64,000 nucleotides of DNA from an uncultured Alphaproteobacteria bacterium (lineage in GTDB: Bacteria > Pseudomonadota > Alphaproteobacteria > HIMB59 > GCA-002718135): the NCBI GenBank assembly GCA_902595855.1, contig CACJRY010000001.1:62001-126000 (forward strand), read 5' to 3'. Under the pieces are notes generated by a model. That model had not been told where the DNA came from, did not search any database, and was given only the letters and a program-made list of their open reading frames with translations. How positions within the stretch are numbered: position 1 is the stretch's first letter; every line of letters starts with the position of its first letter. The translations under genes and the position numbers were made by a program. Positions 51,162-61,094 of this stretch are shown here, piece after piece.

Positions 51162-51179
51162 TACCAAAACGTTTTGGTA
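51162..51179. promoter_or_regulatory. LacI-family operator 2
   Basis: A perfect 18-base palindrome TACCAAAACGTTTTGGTA, sharing its 14-base core with operator 1 and ending 56 bases before the LacI gene start. Together the two sites suggest binding by two dimers or one tetramer. Confidence 0.85.
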
Positions 51180-51235
51180 GTCAAATATAAATAGTGTTTT
51201 TTTTTTAAAAAAGTTAGGTATATGTTGATAATTTT

Positions 51236-52255
51236 ATGAATATTAAGAAGTTAGCAGAGAAATTACAACTTTCAATTACTACTGTTTCTAGAGGATTGGG
51301 TGGATATTCTGATGTAAGTGAAGCTACCAGAAAAAAAATTATCAAATTTGCAAAAAAATACAATTATTCCCCTAACCCTAATGCCAGTAATTTAGCCTCT
51401 CGTAAAACTAACACTCTTGGATTTGTAATTCCTTTGTATGGCTTAAATTCTAATACATTAAACCAAGCTTCATTTTTTGAATTTATTTCAGGAATGTCAA
51501 ATAAAATTAATTCAGAAAATATTCAATTTATAATGAAATTTGCAAACACAATTGATGAGGAAAAAAAAGCATATGACAATTTAATTAAAGTTGAAAAGGT
51601 TAATAAAGTAATTTTACATAATTTAAAAAAAAATGATCCAAGAATTAAATTTTTACAAAAAAATAAAATAAATTTTGTTGGTTGGGGAAGAACACAAGGT
51701 AGAATCAATTATCCCTGGGTAGATTTAGATAACGAAACCAGTACTAATTTAATAATGCAATACTTGTATGATAGAAATCATAGAAATATTGCATTCATTA
51801 ATGTTGATGACAAGTATAACTTTGCATATCAAAGAAAACAAGGTTACCTAAAGTTTTTAAAAAAAAATAAAATTAAATTTAAAAAAGAAAACTATATATC
51901 TGTTTCGTATGAAGATCCTGATCAAGTTGCTTTAGTAATTGAAAAAAAAATACTAAATAATTCAAAGATCACTGCAATTATTTGCTCAACTGAATATTCA
52001 GCTGCTGGAGCTATTAAAGCTTGTAATAAAGCAAATAAAAAGATTGGAATTGATATTTCTTTAATTACATTTGATGGAAATATTGTTAATTTTATTACAA
52101 GCCCATCTCTTACTGCAATCACTCATGATAGGAAAATATTAGGAAGTAAAGCAATAGAAATTTTAACTAGCGAGACAAAAATTAAAAATAATTCTCATTA
52201 TTTAGCTAAACCTGAGATTATAGAAAGAGGATCTGTGTTAACTCTAAAAAAGTGA
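51236..52255 (+). CDS. aglR: LacI-family repressor of the agl operon
   Basis: 339 residues. The N-terminal helix-turn-helix is NIKKLAEKLQLSITTVSRGLGGYSDVSEATRKKI and the hinge helix is NASNLASRK near residue 53; the periplasmic-binding-protein-like effector domain follows (about 60-335), with SVSYEDPDQ and ITFDGNIVNFI. The gene is divergent from aglE and two perfect operators lie between. It resembles AglR of Sinorhizobium in position. The inducer is likely an alpha-glucoside, which I infer from context. Confidence 0.92.
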   Translation: MNIKKLAEKLQLSITTVSRGLGGYSDVSEATRKKIIKFAKKYNYSPNPNASNLASRKTNTLGFVIPLYGLNSNTLNQASFFEFISGMSNKINSENIQFIMKFANTIDEEKKAYDNLIKVEKVNKVILHNLKKNDPRIKFLQKNKINFVGWGRTQGRINYPWVDLDNETSTNLIMQYLYDRNHRNIAFINVDDKYNFAYQRKQGYLKFLKKNKIKFKKENYISVSYEDPDQVALVIEKKILNNSKITAIICSTEYSAAGAIKACNKANKKIGIDISLITFDGNIVNFITSPSLTAITHDRKILGSKAIEILTSETKIKNNSHYLAKPEIIERGSVLTLKK

Positions 52256-52399
52256 TTAAAGTTTAGTATTTGTAAATTTTAATTTAAATTATAGGATATT
52301 GCTTATTAAATTAAATGATAAATTCATTATTATAATTGACTTCAAAATAATTGACTAAATTTGTTTTAACATCATCGATCTAAGTTTATAGAGGCTTAT
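52256..52399. other. AT-rich gap before UDP-glucose dehydrogenase
   Basis: 144 bases between the LacI gene and ugd, strongly A/T-rich. It holds a promoter presumably; I saw no hairpin or operator in it. Confidence 0.4.
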
Positions 52400-53701
52400 A
52401 TGAAATTAACAATTATAGGCACAGGTTATGTAGGTTTAATAACTGGAGCATGTTTTGCAGAATTTGGTTATGAAACTGTTTGCGTCGATAAGGATATAAA
52501 TAGAATTATTGAATTAAATCAATCTAAATGTCCTTTTTACGAGCCTGGTATTGAAGAACTTTTAAATAAACATTTAAATAAAACTAAATTGCTAAGTTTC
52601 TCTAACTCTCTTTCACAATCTGCTGAAAGTGCAGATATAATTTTTATTACGGTTGGCACTCCATCAAAAAGATTAGAGGATGATGCTGATTTGAGTTTTG
52701 TTTGGGATGTTGCTAGGGAGATTAGCAATAACATAAAAAAATATTGTCTTATAGTAACTAAATCAACTGTACCTGTAGGCACAACAAAGCAAGTAAAACA
52801 ATTAATTTTAGAAAAAATTGACGAAAATAATTTTGACGTTGTATCAAATCCAGAATTTTTACGTGAGGGTTCTGCAATAAATGATTTTATGCGACCTGAT
52901 AGAGTTGTAATTGGTTGTGAAAATCAAAAATCTGAAAATATAATGAGAGAATTATACAGGCCACTGAATTTAAATGAAACGCCTATAATATCAACTTCAA
53001 TTGAATCATCAGAAATTATTAAATATGCATCAAATAGTTTTTTAGCTACAAAAATTAGCTTTATCAATCAAGTAGCTAATCTTTGTGAGCAAGTTGGCGC
53101 TAATATTCAAGATGTAGCAAAGGGTATGGGTATTGATAAAAGAATAGGATCTAAATTTTTGCATGCGGGACCAGGCTACGGGGGATCATGCTTTCCTAAA
53201 GATGTAAAAGCTTTTATAAATACTGCAAATAAGCATAATGTAGATCTTTCTATTCTATCTGCCGTAAATAACTTTAATGATCAAAGAGTAAGTGAAATAA
53301 CAAATAAAATTATCGCTAAGTCTAATTTAAGTAAAGGAGACACTGCTGCAATTTTGGGTTTAAGTTTTAAACCAAATACTGATGATATAAGAGATTCTAC
53401 CTCTATTAAAATAGGAAAAATTTTAAATGAAAAAGGTATAAATGTTAAATCCTATGATCCTGTAGCAATGGACAATGCAAAAAAAGAAAATCCTTTTTTA
53501 ACTTTGTGTAAAAATGCTTATGAAGCATGTGAAGATGTAAAAACTATTATAATTGCAACAGAATGGAATGAGTTTCGTGCGCTTGATTTAAAAAAAATAG
53601 TCAATAATAAAAACAATTTATGTATTTTTGATTTAAGAAACATATATAAATCTGAAGAAATAAAAGAATTAGGATTTGATTATTTTGGAACAGGAAAATA
53701 A
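52400..53701 (+). CDS. ugd: UDP-glucose 6-dehydrogenase
   Basis: 433 residues, full length. N-terminal NAD fold LTIIGTGYVGLITGACFAEFG (residues 3-23), VTKSTVPVGTT, SNPEFLREGSAINDFMRPDRVVIG, and the catalytic cysteine in PGYGGSCFPKDVKAF near residue 260. The enzyme oxidises UDP-glucose to UDP-glucuronate with two NAD+, for polysaccharide or lipopolysaccharide sugars. A phosphomannomutase gene overlaps its end, so both belong to one nucleotide-sugar unit. Confidence 0.95.
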   Translation: MKLTIIGTGYVGLITGACFAEFGYETVCVDKDINRIIELNQSKCPFYEPGIEELLNKHLNKTKLLSFSNSLSQSAESADIIFITVGTPSKRLEDDADLSFVWDVAREISNNIKKYCLIVTKSTVPVGTTKQVKQLILEKIDENNFDVVSNPEFLREGSAINDFMRPDRVVIGCENQKSENIMRELYRPLNLNETPIISTSIESSEIIKYASNSFLATKISFINQVANLCEQVGANIQDVAKGMGIDKRIGSKFLHAGPGYGGSCFPKDVKAFINTANKHNVDLSILSAVNNFNDQRVSEITNKIIAKSNLSKGDTAAILGLSFKPNTDDIRDSTSIKIGKILNEKGINVKSYDPVAMDNAKKENPFLTLCKNAYEACEDVKTIIIATEWNEFRALDLKKIVNNKNNLCIFDLRNIYKSEEIKELGFDYFGTGK

Positions 53702-55091
53702 ATATTTAATTGAATATTTCGACCAAGAAGTTCTTCGCGAATATGACATTAGAGGTATTGTAGGTCAAAATATCAACGAAAATACCGCTTATACAATTGG
53801 GAGAACTTTTGGCCATACTGTAAAATCAAAACTAAGCTCAAATACAATAGTTACGGGTTGTGATGGAAGATTAACATCTCCACTATTACATAAAGCTTTA
53901 TGTTATGGCCTGAGAGACTCTGGTGCTAAAGTTATAAATATTGGTATGGGTCCAACTCCGATGACATATTTTGCTCATTATCACTTACACGCAGATGCAG
54001 CTGTGATGGTTACAGGGTCACACAATCCATCAGAGTATAATGGATTTAAAATGGTTTTTAATCAGCACTCTTTTTTTTCTGAGGATATTCAAAATCTTCA
54101 ACAGTTAATTAATGATAATGTTCTGGAAATTAAAGAGGGTGAAATTATTAACAAAGATATCACTGAAGATTATATTAACAGAAATCTTCTTAACATTAAT
54201 TTAAAAAATAGACTTAAGATTGCATGGGACCCTGGAAATGGAGCTATGGGAACAGTAATAAAACAGATTACAAAAAAATTGGATAATTCTGAAAATATTA
54301 TAATTAATGAAGAAGTTGATGGAAGGTTTCCCAATCATCATCCCGATCCAACAGTGCCAAAAAATATGAAACAATTAATTGAAACTGTAATCAATAATAA
54401 CTGTGATATCGGTTTAGCATTTGACGGTGATGGAGATCGACTAGGTGTGATCGATAATCTTGGTAATTTAGTTTGGGCAGATCAATATATGCTTTTACTT
54501 TGCAGGGAAATTGCAAATTTGTATGATAATCCTAAAATTATTATGGATGTAAAATGTAGTAAAGTCTTTTTTGATGAGGCAAAAAAAATGGGTTGTGAGC
54601 CTGTAATGTCAAGAACTGGTCATTCTCCTATCAAAGAAAAAATGAAAGAATTACAATCGCCCTTATCTGGAGAAATGAGTGGTCACGTATGCTACGGGGA
54701 TGACTTTTATGGTTATGATGATGCCATGTATGTCGGTTTAAGATTACTTAGAATTTTATCAAATGAAAATATTTCAATAAGCGAGTTGATAAGCGCCTAT
54801 CCAAATACATTTTCAACGCCTGAAACTAGATTTGATGTAGATGAATCAAAAAAATTTACCATTATTGATGAGGTGAAAGATAGAATACAAAAAACAGACC
54901 AAAAAATCATAGATATAGATGGCGTAAGAGTTGAAAATGAACATGGATGGTTTTTAATGAGAGCAAGTAATACTCAAAATCAACTTACGTGTAGAGCAGA
55001 GTCAACTACAAAAGCTGGCTTACAAAAACTAGTTAAAATTATTGAAGATCAATTATCTTTGAGTGGAGTCAATTATAAATTTACAATCTAA
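53685..55091 (+). CDS. Phosphomannomutase/phosphoglucomutase
   Basis: 468 residues from a TTG at 53685, with AGGA ten bases upstream; another TTG at 53676 is too close to that site. The start region lies within the end of ugd. Active-site serine loop MVTGSHNPSEYNGFK near residue 108, metal loop AFDGDGDRLGV near 245, sugar-binding GEMSGH, and phosphate-binding RASNTQNQLTCRAE near the C-terminus. It interconverts mannose/glucose-1- and 6-phosphates for nucleotide sugars. ManB/AlgC-like. Confidence 0.92.
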   Translation: MEQENKYLIEYFDQEVLREYDIRGIVGQNINENTAYTIGRTFGHTVKSKLSSNTIVTGCDGRLTSPLLHKALCYGLRDSGAKVINIGMGPTPMTYFAHYHLHADAAVMVTGSHNPSEYNGFKMVFNQHSFFSEDIQNLQQLINDNVLEIKEGEIINKDITEDYINRNLLNINLKNRLKIAWDPGNGAMGTVIKQITKKLDNSENIIINEEVDGRFPNHHPDPTVPKNMKQLIETVINNNCDIGLAFDGDGDRLGVIDNLGNLVWADQYMLLLCREIANLYDNPKIIMDVKCSKVFFDEAKKMGCEPVMSRTGHSPIKEKMKELQSPLSGEMSGHVCYGDDFYGYDDAMYVGLRLLRILSNENISISELISAYPNTFSTPETRFDVDESKKFTIIDEVKDRIQKTDQKIIDIDGVRVENEHGWFLMRASNTQNQLTCRAESTTKAGLQKLVKIIEDQLSLSGVNYKFTI

Positions 55092-56175
55092 CAAAACAAT
55101 CTCTATTATATTTTTTTAATCTTTTACAAGCTGTGTAAGCTTCTTTTTTTGAAAAATTTTCAAACCTTGATTCATACAATTGTTTTCCACTTACTTTAAT
55201 AAGAACAATATTTGCTTTTTTGGCTGTCGTTGTTTTTGGATACTTACTTTTTATTAACTTAAGCTGTTTTTCTGCATTGTTTCGATATTTAAAGGTTCCT
55301 ACAACTATTGAATAAGAATTAGTTTTAGTTTTTTTTGTTTCTTTTTTTACAATTGTTAATTTTTTTTCTATTTTATTTATCCCTAACTCAGCAAATTCTT
55401 TATCCATAATGATTTTAAGAGACCTATCGCGTTGCTTGCCTGTATCGCCTCCAAATATTACACCTACTAATCTTTTATTATTTCTTACAGCAGAAAAAGC
55501 TAATTGAAATCCAGAGGCTTTTATATATCCAGTTTTAATTCCATCAGCACCCTCATAACTAAGCATTAACTTGTTATGTGTTTTGTAGGTCTTTCCGTTG
55601 TAGGTAAAATTTTGTTTGCTAAATAATTTATATTCCTCTGGAAAATTAGAAATTAGCGCGTGCGATAGAATAGAAATATCTCTTGCTGTAGTAAGTTGAG
55701 CTCTATTTGGGAGCCCAGAAGCATTTTGGAAAGTTGTGTTAGCCATGCCTAAGTTTCTTGCATAACTGGTCATGAGTTTTGCAAACTCTTTTTCTGTTCC
55801 AGAAATATTTTCTGCAACAACTGTAGCTACATCATTTGCAGATTTAATTATTAGAGCCATAATTGCGTCCTTAACTCTTATATAGGAGCCAGCTTCAAGG
55901 TATAATTTACTTGGAGATCGAGAAGATGCAATTTTTGAAACTTTTAATTTAGTGTCATAAGTCAATAATCCTTTTTCAATTTGATCAAATAAGATGTAAA
56001 GCGTCATAATCTTGGTTAGTGATGCTGGATAATTTTTTGTATTTGCATTGACTTCAAAAAGAACTTCTTTGGTATCAAAGTCTATTACAATTGCTGCCTT
56101 TTTTGCGAATGTTACTGAGCTAGAAAGTATAAAAAATACAAAAATAGGAATTAAAATACACCTATGAAAATTCAT
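55081..56175 (-). CDS. dacF: D-alanyl-D-alanine carboxypeptidase with SPOR domain
   Basis: 364 residues. Signal peptide about residues 1-24, then penicillin-binding motifs SLTK (Ser nucleophile, near residue 52), SAN in KSANDV near 112, and KTG in GIKTGYI near 215. A linker and a C-terminal SPOR domain (about 285-364, SYSIVVGTFKYRNNAEKQL) follow, which binds denuded septal peptidoglycan. It trims pentapeptides in the periplasm. Overlaps the phosphomannomutase end by 11 bases, convergent. The symbol follows the low-molecular-mass PBP5/6-like family. Confidence 0.9.
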   Translation of the reverse strand: MNFHRCILIPIFVFFILSSSVTFAKKAAIVIDFDTKEVLFEVNANTKNYPASLTKIMTLYILFDQIEKGLLTYDTKLKVSKIASSRSPSKLYLEAGSYIRVKDAIMALIIKSANDVATVVAENISGTEKEFAKLMTSYARNLGMANTTFQNASGLPNRAQLTTARDISILSHALISNFPEEYKLFSKQNFTYNGKTYKTHNKLMLSYEGADGIKTGYIKASGFQLAFSAVRNNKRLVGVIFGGDTGKQRDRSLKIIMDKEFAELGINKIEKKLTIVKKETKKTKTNSYSIVVGTFKYRNNAEKQLKLIKSKYPKTTTAKKANIVLIKVSGKQLYESRFENFSKKEAYTACKRLKKYNRDCFVRL

Positions 56176-56263
56176 GAATAAACTTCCTTAACATATAGAA
56201 TTCGATCTTAACAATCTAAAAAAACCTCTTTAATTTCTTATAAAAGTGCTTATCTATGAATCT

Positions 56264-56599
56264 ATGAAATTAAGTGATGAAGATAATAACAATTTTAACA
56301 ACGATTTAGATAAAGGTGTTCTTTTAGAAGCTAAACCTAAAGTTAAGAAGCCTTCAATGTATAATGTCTTACTACTTAATGATGATTATACACCAATGGA
56401 ATTTGTTGTTTTGGTACTGGAGAGTGTTTTCAACAAGAAACAAGAAGAGGCCACACAAATCATGTTGCATGTTCACAAAAATGGAATTGGTGTTTGCGGT
56501 ACTTTTACATACGAAGTAGCAGAGAGCAAATGCAAGTCAGTTATGGATTTGGCAAAAAAACATGAACATCCTCTTCAATGTACAATGGAAAAAAATTAA
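56264..56599 (+). CDS. clpS: ClpS adaptor
   Basis: 111 residues from ATG 56264; an in-frame GTG at 56246 is less likely. The conserved core is [26 protein letters not shown] and [23 protein letters not shown]. This adaptor delivers N-end-rule proteins to ClpA(P). The clpA gene starts directly after its stop, as usual in alphaproteobacteria. The disordered N-terminus is long (about 35 residues). Confidence 0.95.
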   Translation: MKLSDEDNNNFNNDLDKGVLLEAKPKVKKPSMYNVLLLNDDYTPMEFVVLVLESVFNKKQEEATQIMLHVHKNGIGVCGTFTYEVAESKCKSVMDLAKKHEHPLQCTMEKN

Positions 56600-58873
56600 A
56601 TGCTTTCATCAAACTTAGAAAAAACACTAAGAAATGCTTATCAGTTGGCAACCAATAGTAAGCATGAATTTGTAACACTTGAACATTTATTAAAATCTCT
56701 AACAGAAGATAAGGATGCTTTAAGCGTTTTAAAGGCTTGTGGTGTTGAAATTGAAGAACTCAAAAATAACTTAGAAGAATTTATTAAGAATGATTTGTCT
56801 AACTTAACAGATAATTTTTCTGGAGAACCAAAGTTAACAAACAGTTTCCAAAGAGTTCTTCAGCGAGCAGCTATACATGTTCAATCTAGTGGAAGAGAGA
56901 GTGTTACGGGTGCAAATATGATCGTGGCACTATTTTCAGAAAAAGAAAGTCATGCAGTATATTTTTTACACCAGCAGAACATGACAAGATTAGATGCAGT
57001 TCAATATATTTCCCATGGAATTTCAAAAGTGCAAGAAGATGAAGACGGGGAAGAGATTGTTGAAGAAACAGTCGATGGTCAGCAACAAAAAAAATCATCT
57101 AAAAAAGCTCTTGATCAATTTTGCATAAACTTAAATAAAAAATCTCAAGATGGAAAGATTGACCCTTTAATAGGAAGAAAGCTTGAGGTTGAAAGAACTA
57201 TACAAATTTTATGTAGAAGACAAAAAAATAATCCGATATTTGTTGGAGATCCAGGTGTAGGTAAAACAGCAATTGCTGAAGGTTTAGCAAAGCGAATTGT
57301 TGAAAAAAATGTACCTGATGTGATACTAGATGCCGTAATTTACTCTTTGGATATGGGTGCTTTACTTGCAGGAACTAGATATCGAGGTGATTTCGAAGAA
57401 AGATTAAAAGAAATTCTAAAAGATTTACAAAAAGAAAAAAAATCAATTTTATTTATTGATGAGATTCACACTGTGATCGGGGCAGGAGCAACAAGTGGCG
57501 GATCTATGGATGCTAGTAACTTACTAAAGCCTTCTTTAAGTAATGGATCATTGAGATGTATAGGTTCTACGACATATAAAGAATTTAATAACTATTTTGA
57601 AAAAGATAGAGCCCTTGTAAGAAGGTTTCAGAAAATTGATATTAAAGAACCAACAAAAGAAGAAACGATAAAAATTTTAAATGGCTTAAAAAACTATTAT
57701 GAGGAACATCATCAGATAAAATATTCTTCAGATGCAATTATTAGCTCAGTAGAGCTATCAAATAAATATATTGGTGATCGCAAATTACCAGATAAAGCAA
57801 TTGACGTTTTGGATGAAGCTGGTGCATCACAATATTTGTTACCTAAATCAAAAAGAAAAAAAACGATAACCTCTAAAGATGTAGAGGCAGTTGTGGCTAT
57901 CATGGCTAGAATTCCGCCAAAGTCAGTAAATAAAAACGATAAAGAAAATTTAAAAAATCTTGAGAGAGATCTCAAAAATTTTGTTTTTGGTCAAGACAGT
58001 GCGATAGAAGAGTTATCATCAGCAATTAAACTTGCAAGAGCAGGTCTGAGAGAGGATGGAAAACCTATTGGATCCTATTTATTCTCAGGGCCAACTGGAG
58101 TTGGGAAGACAGAAGTGGCAAGACAATTAAGCAATACTCTTGGCATCAAACTTTTAAGATTTGACATGTCTGAATATATGGAGAGACACACTGTTAGTCG
58201 TTTAATTGGAGCTCCTCCAGGGTACGTTGGCTTTGATCAGGGTGGTTTGCTTACTGATGGTGTTGATCAGAACCCACATTGTGTCTTGCTTTTAGATGAA
58301 ATTGAAAAAGCTCATTATGATTTATTTAATATCCTGCTTCAAGTAATGGACTACGGAAAATTAACAGATCATAACGGTAAGTCGGTTGATTTTAGAAATG
58401 TCATATTGATCATGACGTCTAATGCAGGCGCCATAGATTTATCAAAGAAAAGCATTGGTTTTAATTCTGCTCGCTCAAAAGATGATAACAATGATGCAAT
58501 TAATAAAATATTCTCACCTGAATTTAGAAATCGTATAGATGCAATTATTCATTTCAACCATTTAAATAGAGAAATTGTTTTATCAATTGTTGATAAATTT
58601 ATAATTCAAGTTGAAGCGCAACTAGAAGACAGAGGAGTATCTTTATCTATCGATAAGGCGGCAAAAGAGCATTTAGCTGATATTGGCTATGATGAAGTTT
58701 ACGGTGCAAGAGAACTAGGAAGAGCCATCCAAGAAAAAGTAAAAAAACCTATGGCGGAAGAATTGATCTTTGGAGCTTTATCTAAAGGTGGTCATGTAGC
58801 TATAACTTTAGATAAGGGTGAAATTTCATTTAAGTACTCTTCTAACCAAGATAAAAAGAAAGAATTGGTCTAA
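56600..58873 (+). CDS. clpA: ATP-dependent Clp protease ATPase ClpA
   Basis: 757 residues with the Clp N-domain (about 1-150), first AAA+ module with Walker A GDPGVGKTAIAEGL near residue 214 and Walker B FIDEIHTVIGAG, then a second module with Walker A GPTGVGKTEVARQL near 496 and Walker B LLLDEIEKAH. A C-terminal small domain ends the protein. It unfolds substrates for ClpP; the partner ClpS is encoded immediately upstream. Overlaps the convergent gene by four bases. Confidence 0.96.
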   Translation: MLSSNLEKTLRNAYQLATNSKHEFVTLEHLLKSLTEDKDALSVLKACGVEIEELKNNLEEFIKNDLSNLTDNFSGEPKLTNSFQRVLQRAAIHVQSSGRESVTGANMIVALFSEKESHAVYFLHQQNMTRLDAVQYISHGISKVQEDEDGEEIVEETVDGQQQKKSSKKALDQFCINLNKKSQDGKIDPLIGRKLEVERTIQILCRRQKNNPIFVGDPGVGKTAIAEGLAKRIVEKNVPDVILDAVIYSLDMGALLAGTRYRGDFEERLKEILKDLQKEKKSILFIDEIHTVIGAGATSGGSMDASNLLKPSLSNGSLRCIGSTTYKEFNNYFEKDRALVRRFQKIDIKEPTKEETIKILNGLKNYYEEHHQIKYSSDAIISSVELSNKYIGDRKLPDKAIDVLDEAGASQYLLPKSKRKKTITSKDVEAVVAIMARIPPKSVNKNDKENLKNLERDLKNFVFGQDSAIEELSSAIKLARAGLREDGKPIGSYLFSGPTGVGKTEVARQLSNTLGIKLLRFDMSEYMERHTVSRLIGAPPGYVGFDQGGLLTDGVDQNPHCVLLLDEIEKAHYDLFNILLQVMDYGKLTDHNGKSVDFRNVILIMTSNAGAIDLSKKSIGFNSARSKDDNNDAINKIFSPEFRNRIDAIIHFNHLNREIVLSIVDKFIIQVEAQLEDRGVSLSIDKAAKEHLADIGYDEVYGARELGRAIQEKVKKPMAEELIFGALSKGGHVAITLDKGEISFKYSSNQDKKKELV

Positions 58874-60015
58874 TTCTTATAAGGAGCCAAAGCTTCTAAA
58901 TCTTCTTTATGTATATTAATCATCCTAGTTTCTTGATCTAAAAATTTATTTATAGCACTTGAGAATTCTTTTTCTTTTATCCAATGAGCACTCCATGTTT
59001 TTTGAGGTAAATATCCTCTACTCAATTTATGTTCACCTTGTGCTCCAGCCTCAACATATTTAATTTGATGCTTGATCGCATAATCAATTGCTTGATAATA
59101 ACAGAGTTCAAAATGTAAATAAGGTACTTCAAACTTTGATCCCCATAGACGTCCATACAAATGAGTTTGACTCAAAAAATTCAGTGCAGATGCGATTTTT
59201 TGGTTATCTTGAAAAGCAATAATAAGCAGTATTTTTTCTTTAAAATTATGAAGTAGATTAGTGAAAAATTCTTTTTTTAAATAAGTAGAACCCCATTTTC
59301 TTCCAGTTGTATCTAAGTAACATTCATAAAAAAAATCTATGTGTTCATCTAAAATCTCTTCTCCTTTTAAAAGTTTTACTTCTAAATTATAATTTTTTAA
59401 ACATTGTCTTTCTTTTTTAATTTGTTTTCTTTTTCTGGAGGAAAGCGTTGATAAAAATTCCTCAAATGATTTAAAATTTTTATTTTCCCAATGGAATTGA
59501 ATACCTTCTCTAATCATGATTGCATCATTTCGCCATTCATTTGGATTTTTTATAAAATTAAAATGCGTTGAAGATACATTTAGTTTTTTTGCCTCATCAA
59601 TGATATTTTCAATGACTTGCTGCAATTTATTTTTTTTATTTTCAATTTTATTACTAATAATAATTCTTTCTCCGGTGACTGGGGTAAAAGGAATTGCCGA
59701 TTGAAGTTTAGGATAATAATTCAGTCCATGCCTATGATAAGCGTCTGCCCATGCATGATCAAATATATATTCTCCATACGAATGATTTTTTAAATAAAGA
59801 GGACAAGCTGCGATTATTTCTTTTTTATTATTTAATTCAATATAATGGTGCGGTTTCCATCCTGTCTGTTTGCAAGCACTTTTACTCTCTTCTAAGGCTA
59901 GTAAAAATTCATATTGTAAGAATGGATGATCATTATTTACACAATTATTCCAATTGTCTCTCTTAATTTTTTTCAGACTATCTATAAAAAAAAATTCACT
60001 CTTAGGTGAAGTCAT
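58870..60015 (-). CDS. FemAB/GNAT-like acyltransferase (DUF482 type)
   Basis: 381 residues. It shows the DUF482/peptidogalycan-type layout: an N-terminal NDHPFLQYEFLLALEESKSACKQTGWKPHHY, a middle helix-rich region, and the C-terminal GNAT-like half with LYGRLWGSKFEVPYLHFELCYYQAIDYAIKH and VEAGAQGEHKLSRGYLPQKTWSAHWI. The family is conserved in proteobacteria but its acceptor is not established; amino-acyl transfer is likely. It starts one base before the RidA stop, so they share a transcript. Confidence 0.85.
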   Translation of the reverse strand: MTSPKSEFFFIDSLKKIKRDNWNNCVNNDHPFLQYEFLLALEESKSACKQTGWKPHHYIELNNKKEIIAACPLYLKNHSYGEYIFDHAWADAYHRHGLNYYPKLQSAIPFTPVTGERIIISNKIENKKNKLQQVIENIIDEAKKLNVSSTHFNFIKNPNEWRNDAIMIREGIQFHWENKNFKSFEEFLSTLSSRKRKQIKKERQCLKNYNLEVKLLKGEEILDEHIDFFYECYLDTTGRKWGSTYLKKEFFTNLLHNFKEKILLIIAFQDNQKIASALNFLSQTHLYGRLWGSKFEVPYLHFELCYYQAIDYAIKHQIKYVEAGAQGEHKLSRGYLPQKTWSAHWIKEKEFSSAINKFLDQETRMINIHKEDLEALAPYKN

Positions 60016-60480
60016 CTATTTTAAATGTATTATAGCGTCTATTTCAACTGAGATACCTAATGGTAAGGCATTAGATCCAACAGCAGCTCTGGTGTGCCTT
60101 CCCTGATTTCCAAAGACTTCAACTAACATATCTGAGGCACCGTTAATAATTTTAGGTTGGTCTTTGAAATCATCTTTGCAATTTACATAGCCAGTCAATT
60201 TTACGAAACTATCTAGCTTATCCCAATCTTCATCTAACCCTTTTTTTACTGCCGCAATAATATTTATACAGCAGAGCTTGGCAGCTGCAATACCATCTTC
60301 AATTGTTACATCAGATCCAACTTTTCCTTGGTAAATTATTTCACCATTTTGAACAGGAGCTTGGCCAGAGATATACATACTTTTGCCAATAATTTTATAG
60401 GGCACGTAATTTGCTAGAGCTTTGGGCAGATCTGGAATATTTAAACCTAAGCTCTTGATATTTTCTTCAAACAAATGCAT
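60016..60480 (-). CDS. RidA-family (YjgF) protein
   Basis: 154 residues with YKIIGKSMYISGQAPVQNGEI, the DW-type GLDEDWDKLDSFVKLTGYVNC and the C-terminal GRHTRAAVGSNALPLGISVEIDAI containing the conserved arginine. RidA-type proteins hydrolyse reactive enamine/imine intermediates from PLP enzymes. The longer N-terminus and the GxGSxALPLG pattern put it in the RidA subgroup with LPLGxxVE. It is the first gene in the unit with the FemAB-like gene. Confidence 0.88.
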   Translation of the reverse strand: MHLFEENIKSLGLNIPDLPKALANYVPYKIIGKSMYISGQAPVQNGEIIYQGKVGSDVTIEDGIAAAKLCCINIIAAVKKGLDEDWDKLDSFVKLTGYVNCKDDFKDQPKIINGASDMLVEVFGNQGRHTRAAVGSNALPLGISVEIDAIIHLK

Positions 60481-60525
60481 TAGACACTATATAAAACTTT
60501 TTGAGTGAAGGTAAAGGGAACATAT

Positions 60526-61092
60526 ATGATTAAAATTTTAAAATCTTTATTTCTAAGCCTGGCAATCTCAACTTTAATTTATGGAGGATCAGTTATGGCA
60601 CAAGAAAGAGATATAATACATATGACGCTTAAAGATGGTGTGGTAAAAATGGAAACACGACCAGATTTAGCACCAAAGCATGTAGAGCAAATCAAACAGC
60701 TTATTAGTGAGGGACAATATGATGGAGTTGTTTTTCATAGAGTAATTGATGGTTTCATGGCTCAAACGGGGGATGTTGAATTTGGAAATTCTTCAAATGA
60801 CAAATTTAATATGTCCAGAGCTGGAACAGGAGGGTCAAGCTTACCAGATATTCCTGCTGAATTTTCTGAAGCAAATCATGGAAGAGGCGCTGTATCAATG
60901 GCTAGAGCACAAAATCCAAATAGTGCAAACAGTCAGTTTTTTATTGTCTTTAATGATGCTAGCTTTTTAGATGGTCAATATACAGTATGGGCACAAGTAA
61001 TAGACGGTATGGAACTAGTTGATAATATTACTAGAGGAGAACCACCTCAAGATCCTGACAAAATCATCAAAATGGAAATTATTTCGGAATAA
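60526..61092 (+). CDS. Periplasmic cyclophilin-type peptidyl-prolyl isomerase
   Basis: 188 residues from ATG 60526, preceded by AAAGGGAA; the in-frame GTG/ATG codons upstream are rejected. Signal peptide IKILKSLFLSLAISTLIYGGSVMA|QE. Cyclophilin core: FHRVIDGFMAQTGD, DIPAEFSEANHGRGAVSMARA, NSANSQFFIVF and LDGQYTVWAQVIDG. It accelerates proline isomerisation in exported proteins. The M19 dipeptidase frame begins two bases after its stop. Confidence 0.93.
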   Translation: MIKILKSLFLSLAISTLIYGGSVMAQERDIIHMTLKDGVVKMETRPDLAPKHVEQIKQLISEGQYDGVVFHRVIDGFMAQTGDVEFGNSSNDKFNMSRAGTGGSSLPDIPAEFSEANHGRGAVSMARAQNPNSANSQFFIVFNDASFLDGQYTVWAQVIDGMELVDNITRGEPPQDPDKIIKMEIISE

Positions 61093-61094
61093 TT

